NCBI GenBank assembly: GCA_030765055.1 | Contig: JAUKNK010000149.1 | Span: 186,001 to 250,000 of the forward strand | Source: Mantis religiosa | Taxonomy: Eukaryota > Arthropoda > Insecta > Mantodea > Mantidae | Reading direction: 5' to 3' | DNA length: 64,000 bases | Shown: piece by piece, positions 24,923 to 38,155 of the stretch | Layout: every line of letters begins with the position of its first letter | How positions within the stretch are numbered: position 1 is the stretch's first letter | Translations under genes and position numbers: made by a program | The notes under the pieces: model-generated | What the model was told of the DNA's origin: nothing | Databases searched by the model: none | What the model saw: only the letters and a program-made list of their open reading frames with translations

Positions 24923-27900
24923 CCTCAGAGCATATAATACTGTCATGCACCGCCGAGACACCCGCCTACTGGCCAGGACAACGGACACGCTCCCCTACTG
25001 CGGGATGGCAAGGAGCCCCAAAAGTCCCTGGCTGAGGGCCCCGTAGTTGTCCACCTACCGGAGGAGGAAGTAGCTTATCTCAGAGCATATCATCCTGCCA
25101 TACACCGCTGAGACTCCCGCCTACTAGCCAGGACAACGCACACGCTTCCCTACTGCGGGACGGCAAGGAGCCCCAAAGGTCCCTGGCTGAAGGTCTCGAA
25201 GTTGTCCACCTACCGGAGGAGGAAGTAGCTTACCTCAGAGCATATCATCCTGCCATACACCGCCGAGACTCCTGCCTACTGGCCAGGACAACGGACACGC
25301 TCCCCTACTGCGGGACGGCAACAAGCCCATGAGGTCCCTGGCTGAGGGTCCCGAAGTTGTCCACCTAACGGAGGAGGCACTAGATTACCTCAGAGCATAT
25401 CATCCTGCCATACACCGCCGAGACTCCCGCCTACTGGCCAGGACAATTGACACGCTCCCCTACTGTTGTACGGCAACAAGCCCATGAGGTCCCTGGCTGA
25501 GGGTCCCGAAGTTGTCCACCTAACGGAGGAGGCAGTAGCTTACCTCAGAGCATATCATCCTGCCATACACCGCCGAGACTCCCGCCTACTGGCAGCACAG
25601 CGGACACGCTCCCCTACTGTTGGACGGCAACAAGCCCAAAAGGTCCGTGGCTGAGGGACCCGAAGTTGTCCACCTACCGGAGGAGGAAGTAGTTTACCTA
25701 GGAGCATATCATCCTGCCATACACCGCCGAGACTCCCGCCTACTGTCTAGGACAACGGACACGGTCCCCTAATGCGGGACGGCAAGGAGCCCCAAAGGTT
25801 CCTGGCTGACAGTCCCGAAGTTGTCCACCTACCGGAGGAGGAAGTAGTTTACCTCAGAGCATATATTCCTGCCATACACCGCCGAGACTCCCTCCTAATG
25901 GCCAGGACAATGGGCACGTTGCCCTTCTGCGGGACGGCAACAAGCCCAAAGCGTCCTTGGCTGAGGGTCCCGAAGTTGTCCACCTACCGGAGGAGGAAGT
26001 ATTTTACCTCAGAGCATATCATCCTGCCATACACCGCCGAGACTCCCGCCTACTGACCAGGACAACGGACACACTCCCCTACTGCGGGACGGCAACAAGC
26101 CCAAAAGGTCCCTGGCTGACGGTCCCGAAGTTGTCCACCTACCGGAGGAGGAAGAAGTTTACCTCAGAGCATATCATTCTGCCATACACCGCCAAAGACT
26201 TCCGCCTACTGACCAGGAAAACGGACAAGCTCCCCTACTGCGGGACGGCAAGGAGCCCCAAAGGTCTTTGGCTGTGGGTCCCGAAGTTGTCCACCTAACG
26301 GAGGAGGCAGTAGCTTACCTCAGAGCATATCACCCTGCCATACACCGCCGAGACTCCCGCCTACTGCCCAGGACCACGGACACGCTCCCCTACTGCGGGA
26401 CGGAAAGGAGCCCTAAAGGTCCCTGGCTGAGGGCCCCGAAGTTGTCAACCTACCGGAGGAGGAATTAGTTCACCTCAGAGCATATCATCCTGCCATACAC
26501 ATCCGAGACTCCCGCCTACTGGCCAGGACAACGGACACGCTCCCCTACTGCGGGACGGCAAGGAGCCCTAAAGGTCCCTGGCTGATGGTCCCGAAGTTGT
26601 CAACCTACCGGAGGAGGAAGTAGCTTACCTCAGAGCATATCATCCTGCCATATACAGCCGAGACTCCTGCCTGCTGGCCAGGACGACGGACACGCTCCCC
26701 TACTGCGGGACGGCAAGGAGCCCCAAAGGTTCCTAGCTGACGGTCCCGAAGTTGTCCACCTACCGGAGGAGGAAGTAGTTTACCTCAGAGCATATCATCC
26801 TGCCATACACCGCCGAGACTGCAGCCTACTGGCCAGGACAACGGGCACGTTGCCCTTCTGCGGGACGGCAACAAGCCCAAAAGGCCCCTTGCTGAGGGTC
26901 CGGAAGTTGTCCACCTACCGGAGGAGGAAGTAGCTCACCTCAGAGCATATTATCCTGCCATACACCGCCGAGACACCCTCCAGCTGGACAGGACAACGGA
27001 CACGCTCCCCTACTGCGGGACGGCAACAAGCCCAAAAGGTCCCTGGCTGAGGGTCCCGAATTTGTCCACCTACCGGAGGAGGAAATAGTTTACCTCAGAG
27101 CATATCATCCTGCCACACACCGCCGAGATTCCCGCCTACTGGTCAGGACAACGGACACGCTCCCCTACTGCGGGACGGCAACAAGCCCCAAAGGTCCCTG
27201 GCTGACGGTCCCGAAGTTGTCCAACTACCGGAGGAGGAAGTAGCTTACCTCAGAGCATATCATCCTGCCATACACCGCCGAGACTCCCGCCTACTGGCCA
27301 GGACAACGGACACGCTCCCCTACTGCGGGAAAGCAAGAAGCCCAAAGCGTAATTGGCTGAGGGTCCCGAAGTTGTCCACCTACCGGAGGAGGAAGTATTT
27401 TACCTCAGAGCATATCATCCAGCCATACACCGCCGAGACTCCCGCCTACTGGCCAGGACAACGGACACGCTCCCCTACTGCGGGACGGCAAGGAGCCCCA
27501 AATGTCCCTGGCTGAGGGTCCCGAAGTTGTCCACTTACCGGAGGAGGAAGTAGTTTATCTCAGAGCATATCATCCTGCCATACACTGCTGAGACTCCCGC
27601 CTACTGGCGAGGACAACGGGCACGCTCCCCTACTGCGGGACGGCAAGGAGCCCCAAGGGTCCCTGGCTGAAGGTCGCGAAGTTGTCCACCTACCGGAGGA
27701 GGAAGTAGCTTACCACAGAGCATATCATCCTGCCATACACCGCCGAGACTCCCGCCTACTGGCCAGAACAACGGACACGCTCCCATACTGCGGGACCGCA
27801 ACAGGCCCAAAATGTCCTGGCTGAGGGTCCCGAAGTTGTCCACCTACCGGACGAGGAAGTAGTTTACCTCAGAGCATATCATCCTGCCATTCACCGCCGA

Positions 27901-28176
27901 GACTCCCGCCTACTGGCCAGGACAACGGACACGCTTCCCTACTGCGGGACTGCAAGGAGCCCTAAAGGTCCCTGGCTGAGGGTCCCGAAGTTGTCCACCT
28001 ACCGGAGGAGGAAGTAGTTTACCTCAGAGTATATCATCCTGCCATACACCGCCGAGACTCCCGCCTACTGGCCAGGACAACGGACACGCTCCCCTACTGC
28101 GGGATGGCAACAAGCCCAAAAGGTCCCTGGCTGAGGGTCCCGAAGTTGTCCACCTACCGGAGGAGGAAGTAGCTTA

Positions 28177-28342
28177 CCTCAGAGCATATCATCCTGCCAT
28201 ACACCGCCGAGACTCCCGCCTACTGGCCAGGACAACAGACACGCTCCCCTACTGCGGGACGGCAACGAGTCTGACGGTCACGAAGTTGTCCAGCAGAGCA
28301 GCGGAGACCGGCAACCGACCTACCGGAAAAGGAAGTAGTTAA
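28177..28342 (+). repeat. 166-bp variant monomer 11
   Basis: Block B copy of monomer 9 (+5,133), including ACAACAGACACG. Confidence 0.93.
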
Positions 28343-29272
28343 CCTCAGAGCATATAATCCTGTCATGCACCGCCGAGACACCCGCTTACTGGCCAGGACA
28401 ACGGACACGCTCCCCTACTGCGGGATGGCAAGGAGCCCCAATGGTCCCTGGCTGAGAGCCCCGAAGTTGTCCACCTACCGGAGGAGGAAGTAGCTTATCT
28501 CAGAGCATATCATCCTGTCATGCACCGACGAGACACCCGCTTACTGGCTAGGACAACGGACAGGCTCCCCTACTGCGGGATGGCAAGGAGCCCCAAAGGT
28601 TCCTGGCTGAGGGCCCCGAAGTTGTCCACCTACCGGAGGATGAAGTAGCTTATCTCAGAGCATATCATCCTGTCATGCACCGCCGAGACTCCCGCCTACT
28701 GGCCAGGACAACGGACACGCTCCCCTACTGCGGGACGGAAAGGAGCGCTAAAAGTCCCTGGCTGAGGGCCCCGAAGTTGTCAACCTACCGGAGGAGGAAG
28801 AAGTTTACCTCAGAGCATATCATTCTGCCATACACCGCCAAGACTTCCGCCTACTGACCAGGAAAACGGATATGCTGCCCAACTGCGGGACGGCAAGGAG
28901 CCCCAAAGGTCCTTGGCTGAGGGTCCCGAAGTTGTCCACCTACCGGAGGAGGAAGTAGTTTACCTCAGAGCATATAATCCTGCCATACACCACTGAGACT
29001 CCCGCCTACTGGCCAGGACAACGCACACGCTTCCCTACTGCGGGACGGCAAGGAGCCCCAAAGGTCCCTGGCTAAATGTCGCGAAGTTGTCCACCTACCG
29101 GAGGAGGAAGTAGCTTACCTCAGAGCATATCATCCTGCCATACACCGCCGAGACTCCCGCCTACTGGCCAGGACAACGGACACGCTCCCCTACTGCGGGA
29201 CGGCAACAAGCCCATGAGGTCCCTGGCTGAGGGTGCCGAAGTTGTCCACCTAACGGAGGAGGCAGTAGATTA

Positions 29273-29424
29273 CCTCAGAGCATATCCTGCCATACACCGC
29301 CGAGACTCCCGCCTACTGGCCAGGACAATTGATACGCTCCCCTTCTGTTGGACGGCAACAAGCCCATGAGGTCCCTGGCTGAGGGTCCCGAAGTTGTCCA
29401 CCTAACGGAGGAGGCAGTAGCTTA
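29273..29424 (+). repeat. 152-bp deletion monomer 4
   Basis: Block B copy at +5,133 from monomer 3, with CCCCTTCTGTTGG. Confidence 0.92.
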
Positions 29425-29889
29425 CCTCAGAGCATATCATCCTGCCATACACCGCCGAGACTCCCGCCTACTGGCCAGCACAACGGACACGCTCCCCTAC
29501 TGTTGGACGGCAACAAGCCCAAAAGGTCCGTGGCTGAGGGACCCGAAGTTGTCCACCTACCGGAGGAGGAAGTAGTTTACCTTGGAGCATATCATCCTGC
29601 CATACACCGCCGAGACTCCCGCCTACTGGCCAGGAAAACGGACACGCTCCCATACTGCGGGACCGCAACAAGCCCAAAATGTCCCTGGCTGAGGGTCCCG
29701 AAGTTGTCCACCTACCGGAGGAGGAAGTAGTTTACCTCAGAGCATATCATCCTGCCATACACCGCCGAGACTCCCGCCTACTGGCCAGGACAACGGACAC
29801 GCTCCCCTACTGCGGGATGGCAACAAGCCCAAAAGGTCCCTGGCTGAGGGTCCCGAAGTTGTCCACCTACCGGAGGAGGAAGTAGCTTA

Positions 29890-30055
29890 CCTCAGAGCAT
29901 ATCATCCTGCCATACACCGCCGAGACTCCCGCCTACTGGCCAGGACTACGGGCACGCTCCCCTACTGCGGGACGGCAACGAGTCTGACGGTCACGAAGTT
30001 GTCCAGCAAAGCAGCGGAGACCGGCAACCGACCTACCGGAAAAGGAAGTAGTTAA
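29890..30055 (+). repeat. 166-bp variant monomer 12
   Basis: Block B copy of monomer 10 (+5,133), including GGACTACGGGCACG. Confidence 0.93.
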
Positions 30056-32068
30056 CCTCAGAGCATATAATACTGTCATGCACCGCCGAGACACCCGCCT
30101 ACTGGCCAGGACAACGGACACGCTCCCCTACTGCGGGATGGCAAGGAGCCCCAAAAGTCCCTGGCTGAGGGCCCCGTAGTTGTCCACCTACCGGAGGAGG
30201 AAGTAGCTTATCTCAGAGCATATCATCCTGCCATACACCGCTGAGACTCCCGCCTACTAGCCAGGACAACGCACACGCTTCCCTACTGCGGGACGGCAAG
30301 GAGCCCCAAAGGTCCCTGGCTGAAGGTCTCGAAGTTGTCCACCTACCGGAGGAGGAAGTAGCTTACCTCAGAGCATATCATCCTGCCATACACCGCCGAG
30401 ACTCCTGCCTACTGGCCAGGACAACGGACACGCTCCCCTACTGCGGGACGGCAACAAGCCCATGAGGTCCCTGGCTGAGGGTCCCGAAGTTGTCCACCTA
30501 ACGGAGGAGGCACTAGATTACCTCAGAGCATATCATCCTGCCATACACCGCCGAGACTCCCGCCTACTGGCCAGGACAATTGACACGCTCCCCTACTGTT
30601 GTACGGCAACAAGCCCATGAGGTCCCTGGCTGAGGGTCCCGAAGTTGTCCACCTAACGGAGGAGGCAGTAGCTTACCTCAGAGCATATCATCCTGCCATA
30701 CACCGCCGAGACTCCCGCCTACTGGCAGCACAGCGGACACGCTCCCCTACTGTTGGACGGCAACAAGCCCAAAAGGTCCGTGGCTGAGGGACCCGAAGTT
30801 GTCCACCTACCGGAGGAGGAAGTAGTTTACCTAGGAGCATATCATCCTGCCATACACCGCCGAGACTCCCGCCTACTGTCTAGGACAACGGACACGGTCC
30901 CCTAATGCGGGACGGCAAGGAGCCCCAAAGGTTCCTGGCTGACAGTCCCGAAGTTGTCCACCTACCGGAGGAGGAAGTAGTTTACCTCAGAGCATATATT
31001 CCTGCCATACACCGCCGAGACTCCCTCCTAATGGCCAGGACAATGGGCACGCTCCCCTACTGCGGGACGGCAACAAGCCCCAAAGGTCCCTGGCTGACGG
31101 TCCCGAAGTTGTCCAACTACCGGAGGAGGAAGTAGCTTACCTCAGAGCATATCATCCTGCCATACACCGCCGAGACTCCCGCCTACTGGCCAGGACAACG
31201 GACACGCTCCCCTACTGCGGGAAAGCAAGAAGCCCAAAGCGTAATTGGCTGAGGGTCCCGAAGTTGTCCACCTACCGGAGGAGGAAGTATTTTACCTCAG
31301 AGCATATCATCCAGCCATACACCGCCGAGACTCCCGCCTACTGGCCAGGACAACGGACACGCTCCCCTACTGCGGGACGGCAAGGAGCCCCAAATGTCCC
31401 TGGCTGAGGGTCCCGAAGTTGTCCACTTACCGGAGGAGGAAGTAGTTTATCTCAGAGCATATCATCCTGCCATACACTGCTGAGACTCCCGCCTACTGGC
31501 GAGGACAACGGGCACGCTCCCCTACTGCGGGACGGCAAGGAGCCCCAAGGGTCCCTGGCTGAAGGTCGCGAAGTTGTCCACCTACCGGAGGAGGAAGTAG
31601 CTTACCACAGAGCATATCATCCTGCCATACACCGCCGAGACTCCCGCCTACTGGCCAGAACAACGGACACGCTCCCATACTGCGGGACCGCAACAGGCCC
31701 AAAATGTCCTGGCTGAGGGTCCCGAAGTTGTCCACCTACCGGACGAGGAAGTAGTTTACCTCAGAGCATATCATCCTGCCATTCACCGCCGAGACTCCCG
31801 CCTACTGGCCAGGACAACGGACACGCTTCCCTACTGCGGGACTGCAAGGAGCCCTAAAGGTCCCTGGCTGAGGGTCCCGAAGTTGTCCACCTACCGGAGG
31901 AGGAATTAGTTTACCTCAGAGTATATCATCCTGCCATACACCGCCGAGACTCCCGCCTACTGGCCAGGACAACGGACACGCTCCCCTACTGCGGGATGGC
32001 AACAAGCCCAAAAGGTCCCTGGCTGAGGGTCCCGAAGTTGTCCACCTACCGGAGGAGGAAGTAGCTTA

Positions 32069-32234
32069 CCTCAGAGCATATCATCCTGCCATACACCGCC
32101 GAGACTCCCGCCTACTGGCCAGGACAACAGACACGCTCCCCTACTGCGGGACGGCAACGAGTCTGACGGTCACGAAGTTGTCCAGCAGAGCAGCGGAGAC
32201 CGGCAACCGACCTACCGGAAAAGGAAGTAGTTAA
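32069..32234 (+). repeat. 166-bp variant monomer 13
   Basis: Block C copy of monomer 11 (+3,892). Confidence 0.93.
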
Positions 32235-33164
32235 CCTCAGAGCATATAATCCTGTCATGCACCGCCGAGACACCCGCTTACTGGCCAGGACAACGGACAC
32301 GCTCCCCTACTGCGGGATGGCAAGGAGCCCCAATGGTCCCTGGCTGAGAGCCCCGAAGTTGTCCACCTACCGGAGGAGGAAGTAGCTTATCTCAGAGCAT
32401 ATCATCCTGTCATGCACCGACGAGACACCCGCTTACTGGCTAGGACAACGGACAGGCTCCCCTACTGCGGGATGGCAAGGAGCCCCAAAGGTTCCTGGCT
32501 GAGGGCCCCGAAGTTGTCCACCTACCGGAGGATGAAGTAGCTTATCTCAGAGCATATCATCCTGTCATGCACCGCCGAGACTCCCGCCTACTGGCCAGGA
32601 CAACGGACACGCTCCCCTACTGCGGGACGGAAAGGAGCGCTAAAAGTCCCTGGCTGAGGGCCCCGAAGTTGTCAACCTACCGGAGGAGGAAGAAGTTTAC
32701 CTCAGAGCATATCATTCTGCCATACACCGCCAAGACTTCCGCCTACTGACCAGGAAAACGGATATGCTGCCCAACTGCGGGACGGCAAGGAGCCCCAAAG
32801 GTCCTTGGCTGAGGGTCCCGAAGTTGTCCACCTACCGGAGGAGGAAGTAGTTTACCTCAGAGCATATAATCCTGCCATACACCACTGAGACTCCCGCCTA
32901 CTGGCCAGGACAACGCACACGCTTCCCTACTGCGGGACGGCAAGGAGCCCCAAAGGTCCCTGGCTAAATGTCGCGAAGTTGTCCACCTACCGGAGGAGGA
33001 AGTAGCTTACCTCAGAGCATATCATCCTGCCATACACCGCCGAGACTCCCGCCTACTGGCCAGGACAACGGACACGCTCCCCTACTGCGGGACGGCAACA
33101 AGCCCATGAGGTCCCTGGCTGAGGGTGCCGAAGTTGTCCACCTAACGGAGGAGGCAGTAGATTA

Positions 33165-33316
33165 CCTCAGAGCATATCCTGCCATACACCGCCGAGACTC
33201 CCGCCTACTGGCCAGGACAATTGATACGCTCCCCTTCTGTTGGACGGCAACAAGCCCATGAGGTCCCTGGCTGAGGGTCCCGAAGTTGTCCACCTAACGG
33301 AGGAGGCAGTAGCTTA
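33165..33316 (+). repeat. 152-bp deletion monomer 5
   Basis: Block C copy at +3,892 from monomer 4. Confidence 0.92.
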
Positions 33317-33781
33317 CCTCAGAGCATATCATCCTGCCATACACCGCCGAGACTCCCGCCTACTGGCCAGCACAACGGACACGCTCCCCTACTGTTGGAC
33401 GGCAACAAGCCCAAAAGGTCCGTGGCTGAGGGACCCGAAGTTGTCCACCTACCGGAGGAGGAAGTAGTTTACCTTGGAGCATATCATCCTGCCATACACC
33501 GCCGAGACTCCCGCCTACTGGCCAGGAAAACGGACACGCTCCCATACTGCGGGACCGCAACAAGCCCAAAATGTCCCTGGCTGAGGGTCCCGAAGTTGTC
33601 CACCTACCGGAGGAGGAAGTAGTTTACCTCAGAGCATATCATCCTGCCATACACCGCCGAGACTCCCGCCTACTGGCCAGGACAACGGACACGCTCCCCT
33701 ACTGCGGGATGGCAACAAGCCCAAAAGGTCCCTGGCTGAGGGTCCCGAAGTTGTCCACCTACCGGAGGAGGAAGTAGCTTA

Positions 33782-33947
33782 CCTCAGAGCATATCATCCT
33801 GCCATACACCGCCGAGACTCCCGCCTACTGGCCAGGACTACGGGCACGCTCCCCTACTGCGGGACGGCAACGAGTCTGACGGTCACGAAGTTGTCCAGCA
33901 AAGCAGCGGAGACCGGCAACCGACCTACCGGAAAAGGAAGTAGTTAA
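33782..33947 (+). repeat. 166-bp variant monomer 14
   Basis: Block C copy of monomer 12 (+3,892). Confidence 0.93.
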
Positions 33948-35807
33948 CCTCAGAGCATATAATACTGTCATGCACCGCCGAGACACCCGCCTACTGGCCA
34001 GGACAACGGACACGCTCCCCTACTGCGGGATGGCAAGGAGCCCCAAAAGTCCCTGGCTGAGGGCCCCGTAGTTGTCCACCTACCGGAGGAGGAAGTAGCT
34101 TATCTCAGAGCATATCATCCTGCCATACACCGCTGAGACTCCCGCCTACTAGCCAGGACAACGCACACGCTTCCCTACTGCGGGACGGCAAGGAGCCCCA
34201 AAGGTCCCTGGCTGAAGGTCTCGAAGTTGTCCACCTACCGGAGGAGGAAGTAGCTTACCTCAGAGCATATCATCCTGCCATACACCGCCGAGACTCCTGC
34301 CTACTGGCCAGGACAACGGACACGCTCCCCTACTGCGGGACGGCAACAAGCCCATGAGGTCCCTGGCTGAGGGTCCCGAAGTTGTCCACCTAACGGAGGA
34401 GGCACTAGATTACCTCAGAGCATATCATCCTGCCATACACCGCCGAGACTCCCGCCTACTGGCCAGGACAATTGACACGCTCCCCTACTGTTGTACGGCA
34501 ACAAGCCCATGAGGTCCCTGGCTGAGGGTCCCGAAGTTGTCCACCTAACGGAGGAGGCAGTAGCTTACCTCAGAGCATATCATCCTGCCATACACCGCCG
34601 AGACTCCCGCCTACTGGCAGCACAGCGGACACGCTCCCCTACTGTTGGACGGCAACAAGCCCAAAAGGTCCGTGGCTGAGGGACCCGAATTTGTCCACCT
34701 ACCGGAGGAGGAAGTAGTTTACCTAGGAGCATATCATCCTGCCATACACCGCCGAGACTCCCGCCTACTGTCTAGGACAACGGACACGGTCCCCTAATGC
34801 GGGACGGCAAGGAGCCCCAAAGGTTCCTGGCTGACAGTCCCGAAGTTGTCCACCTACCGGAGGAGGAAGTAGTTTACCTCAGAGCATATATTCCTGCCAT
34901 ACACCGCCGAGACTCCCTCCTAATGGCCAGGACAATGGGCACGTTGCCCTTCTGCGGGACGGCAACAAGCCCAAAGCGTCCTTGGCTGAGGGTCCCGAAG
35001 TTGTCCACCTACCGGAGGAGGAAGTATTTTACCTCAGAGCATATCATCCTGCCATACACCGCCGAGACTCCCGCCTACTGACCAGGACAACGGACACACT
35101 CCCCTACTGCGGGACGGCAACAAGCCCAAAAGGTCCCTGGCTGACGGTCCCGAAGTTGTCCACCTACCGGAGGAGGAAGAAGTTTACCTCAGAGCATATC
35201 ATTCTGCCATACACCGCCAAAGACTTCCGCCTACTGACCAGGAAAACGGACAAGCTCCCCTACTGCGGGACGGCAAGGAGCCCCAAAGGTCTTTGGCTGA
35301 GGGTACCGAAGCTGTCCACCTACCGGAGGAGGAAGTAGTTTGCCTCAGAGCATATCATCCTGCCATACACCGCCGAGACTCCCGCCTACTGGCCAGGACA
35401 ACGGACACGCTCCCCTACTGCGGGACGGCAAGGAGCCCCTAATGTCCCTGGCTGAGGGTCCCGAAGTTGTCCACCTACCGGAGGAGGAAGTAGTTTACCT
35501 CAGAGCATATCACCCTGCCATACACCGCCGAGACTCCCGCCTACTGGCCAGGACAACGGACACGCTTCCCTACTGCGGAACTGCAAGGAGCCCTAAAGGT
35601 CCCTGGCTGAGGGTCCCGAAGTAGTCCACCTACCGGAGGAGGAAGTAGTTTACCTCAGAGTATATCATCCTGCCATACACCGCCGAGACTCCCGCCTACT
35701 GGCCAGGACAACGGACACGCTCCCCTACTGCGGGATGGCAACAAGCCCAAAGGGTCCCTGGCTGAGGGTCCCGAAGTTGTCCACCTACCGGAGGAGGAAG
35801 TAGCTTA

Positions 35808-35973
35808 CCTCAGAGCATATCATCCTGTCATACACCGCCGAGACTCCCGCCTACTGGCCAGGACAACGGACACGCTCCCCTACTGCGGGACGGCAACGAG
35901 TCTGACGGTCACGAAGTTGTCCAGCAGAGCAGCGGAGACCGGCAACCGACCTACCGGAAAAGGAAGTAGTTAA
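35808..35973 (+). repeat. 166-bp variant monomer 15
   Basis: Related to monomer 3 (shift 31,117), with CATCCTGTCATACACC. Lies in the mosaic segment. Confidence 0.93.
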
Positions 35974-37988
35974 CCTCAGAGCATATAATCCTGTCATGCA
36001 CCGCCGAGACACCCGCCTACTGGCCAGGACAACGGACACGCTCCCCTACTGCGGGATGGCAAGGAGCCCCAAAGGTCCCTGGCTGAGGGCCCCGAAGTTG
36101 TCCACCTACCGGAGGAGGAAGTAGCTTATCTCAGATCATATCATCCGTTCATGCACCGCCGAGAATCCCGCCTACTGGCCAGGACAACGGACACGCTCCC
36201 CTACTGCGGGACGGCAACAATCCCCAAAGGTCCCTGGCTGACGGTCCCGAAGTTGTCCACCTACCGGAGGAGGAAGTAGCTTATCTCAGAGCATATCATC
36301 CTCTCATGCACCGCCGAGACTCCCGCCTACTGGCCAGGACAACGGACACGCTCCCCTACTGCGGGACGGCAACAAGCCCAAAATGTCCGTAGCTGAGGGT
36401 CCCGAAGTTGTCCACCTAACGGAGGAGGCAGTAGCTTACCTCAGAGCATATCACCCTGCCATACACCGCCGAGACTCCCGCCTACTGCCCAGGACCACGG
36501 ACACGCTCCCCTACTGCGGGACGGCAAGGAGCCCTAAAGGTCCCTGGCTGATGGTCCCGAAGTTGTCAACATAACGGAGGAGGAAGTAGCTTACCTCAGA
36601 GCATATCATCCTGCCATATACCGCCGAGACTCCTGCCTGCTGGCCAGGACAACGGACACGCTCCCCTACTGCGGGACTGCAAGGAGCTTCAAAGGTTCCT
36701 GGCTGACGGTCCCGAAGTTGTCCACCTACCGGAGGAGGAAGTAGTTTACCTCAGAGCATATCATCCTGCCATACACCGCCGAAACTCCCGCCTACTGGCC
36801 AGGACAACGGGCACGTTGCCCTTCTGCGGGACGGCAACAAGCCCAAAAGGTCCCTTGCTGAGGGTCCCGAAGTTGTCCACCTACCGGAGGAGGAAGTAGC
36901 TCACCTCAGAGCATATTATTCTGCCATACACCGCCGAGACTCCCTCCAACTGGACAGGAAAACGGACACGCTCCCCTACTGCGGGACGGCAACAAGCCCA
37001 AAAGGTCCCTGGCTGAGGGTCCCGAATTTGTCCACCTACCGGAGGAGGAAATAGTTTACCTCAGAGCATATCATCCTGCCATACACCGCCGAGATTCCCG
37101 CCTACTGGTCAGGACAGCGGACACGCTCCCCTACTGCGGGACGGCAACAAGCCCCAAAGGTCCCTGGCTGACGGTCCCGAAGTTGTCCAACTACCGGAGG
37201 AGGAAGTAGTTTACCTTAGAGCATATCATCCTGCCATACACCGCCGAGACTCCCGCCTACTGGCCAGGACAACGGACACGCTCCCCTACTGCGGGACGGC
37301 AAGGAACCCCAAATGTCCCCGGCTGAGGGTCCCGAAGTTGTCCACCTACCGGAGGAGGAAGTAGTTTACCTCAGAGCATATCATCCTGCCATACACTGCT
37401 GAGACTCCCGCCTACTGGCGAGGACAACGAGCACGCTCCCCTACTGCGGGACGGCAAGGAGCCCCAAGGGTCCCTGGCTGAAGGTCGCGTAGTTGTCCAG
37501 CTACCGGAGGAGGAAGTAGCTTACCACAGAGCATATCATCCTGCCATACACCGCCGAGACTCCGGCCTACTGGCCAGAACAACGGACACGCTCCCATACT
37601 GCGGGACCGCAACAGGCCCAAAATGTCCCTGGCTGAGGGTCCCGAAGTTGTCCACCTACCGGACGAGGAAGTACTTTACCTCAGAGCATATCATCCTGCC
37701 ATTCACCGCTGAGACTCCCGCCTACTGGCCAGGACAACGGACACGCTTCCCTACTGCGGGACTGCAAGGAGCCCTAAAGGTCCCTGGCTGAGGGTCCCGA
37801 AGTTGTCCACCTACCGGAGGAGGAAGTAGTTTACCTCAGAGTATATCATCCTGCCATACACCGCCGAGACTCCCGCCTACTGGCCAGGACAACGGACACG
37901 CTCCCCTACTGCGGGATGGCAACAAGCCCAAAAGGTCCCTGGCTGAGGGTCCCGAAGTTGTCCACCTATCGGAGGAGGAAGTAGCTTA

Positions 37989-38155
37989 CCTCAGAGCATA
38001 TCATCCTGCCATACACCGCCGAGACTCCCGCCTACTGGCCGGGACAACGGACACGCTCCCCTACTGCGGGACGGCAACGAGTCTGACGGTCACGAAGTTG
38101 TCCAGCAGAGCAGCGGAGACCGGCAACCGACCTACCGGAAAAAGGAAGTAGTTAA
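37989..38155 (+). repeat. 167-bp variant monomer 16
   Basis: One extra A (GGAAAAAGGAAG) makes it the only 167-bp unit. Also has the private base CTGGCCGGGACAAC. The companion has CACCCGTTTACTGG. It is the last variant before an 8.1-kb stretch with none. Confidence 0.93.

Larger units (their letters stand above)
21135..26267 (+). repeat. 33-monomer block A (5,133 bp)
   Basis: First of three successive near-identical blocks. Its length equals 33 x 155 plus two 166-bp variants, one 152-bp, one 154-bp, one more one-base deletion and one insertion. It overlaps the end of the second 14-kb copy: about 22118-24108 also match copy 1 at +13,538. From about 23943 it follows 2160 onward at +21,783, then +22,247 after a three-monomer gain near 25080-25540. 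Private substitutions such as GACTCAGGCC (near 22306) and CAACGTACACG (near 22331) separate it from block B. Confidence 0.85.
26268..31049 (+). repeat. 33-monomer block B (truncated at its end)
   Basis: Matches block A at a constant shift of 5,133 bp with only a handful of base differences. The left junction is visible near 26268: a monomer beginning with the GGTCTTTGGCTG type continues as the CTGTGGGTCCCG type. The right end breaks near 31049, where CCAGGACAATGGGCACG switches to the CGGGACGGCAACAAGCCCC monomer found about 3.9 kb earlier. Block B therefore lacks the last part of block A. Confidence 0.82.
31050..35292 (+). repeat. Block C, third copy (shift 3,892 bp from B)
   Basis: Matches block B from about 27158 at a shift of 3,892 bp (25 monomers). 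Past the point where B ends, it matches block A at +9,025 up to about 35292. It contains 166-bp variants at 32069 and 33782, the 152-bp variant at 33165 and the 154-bp CTGGCAGCACAGCGG monomer near 34615. Private bases include GGAATTAG near 31905 and GAATTTGTCC near 34688. Confidence 0.82.
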
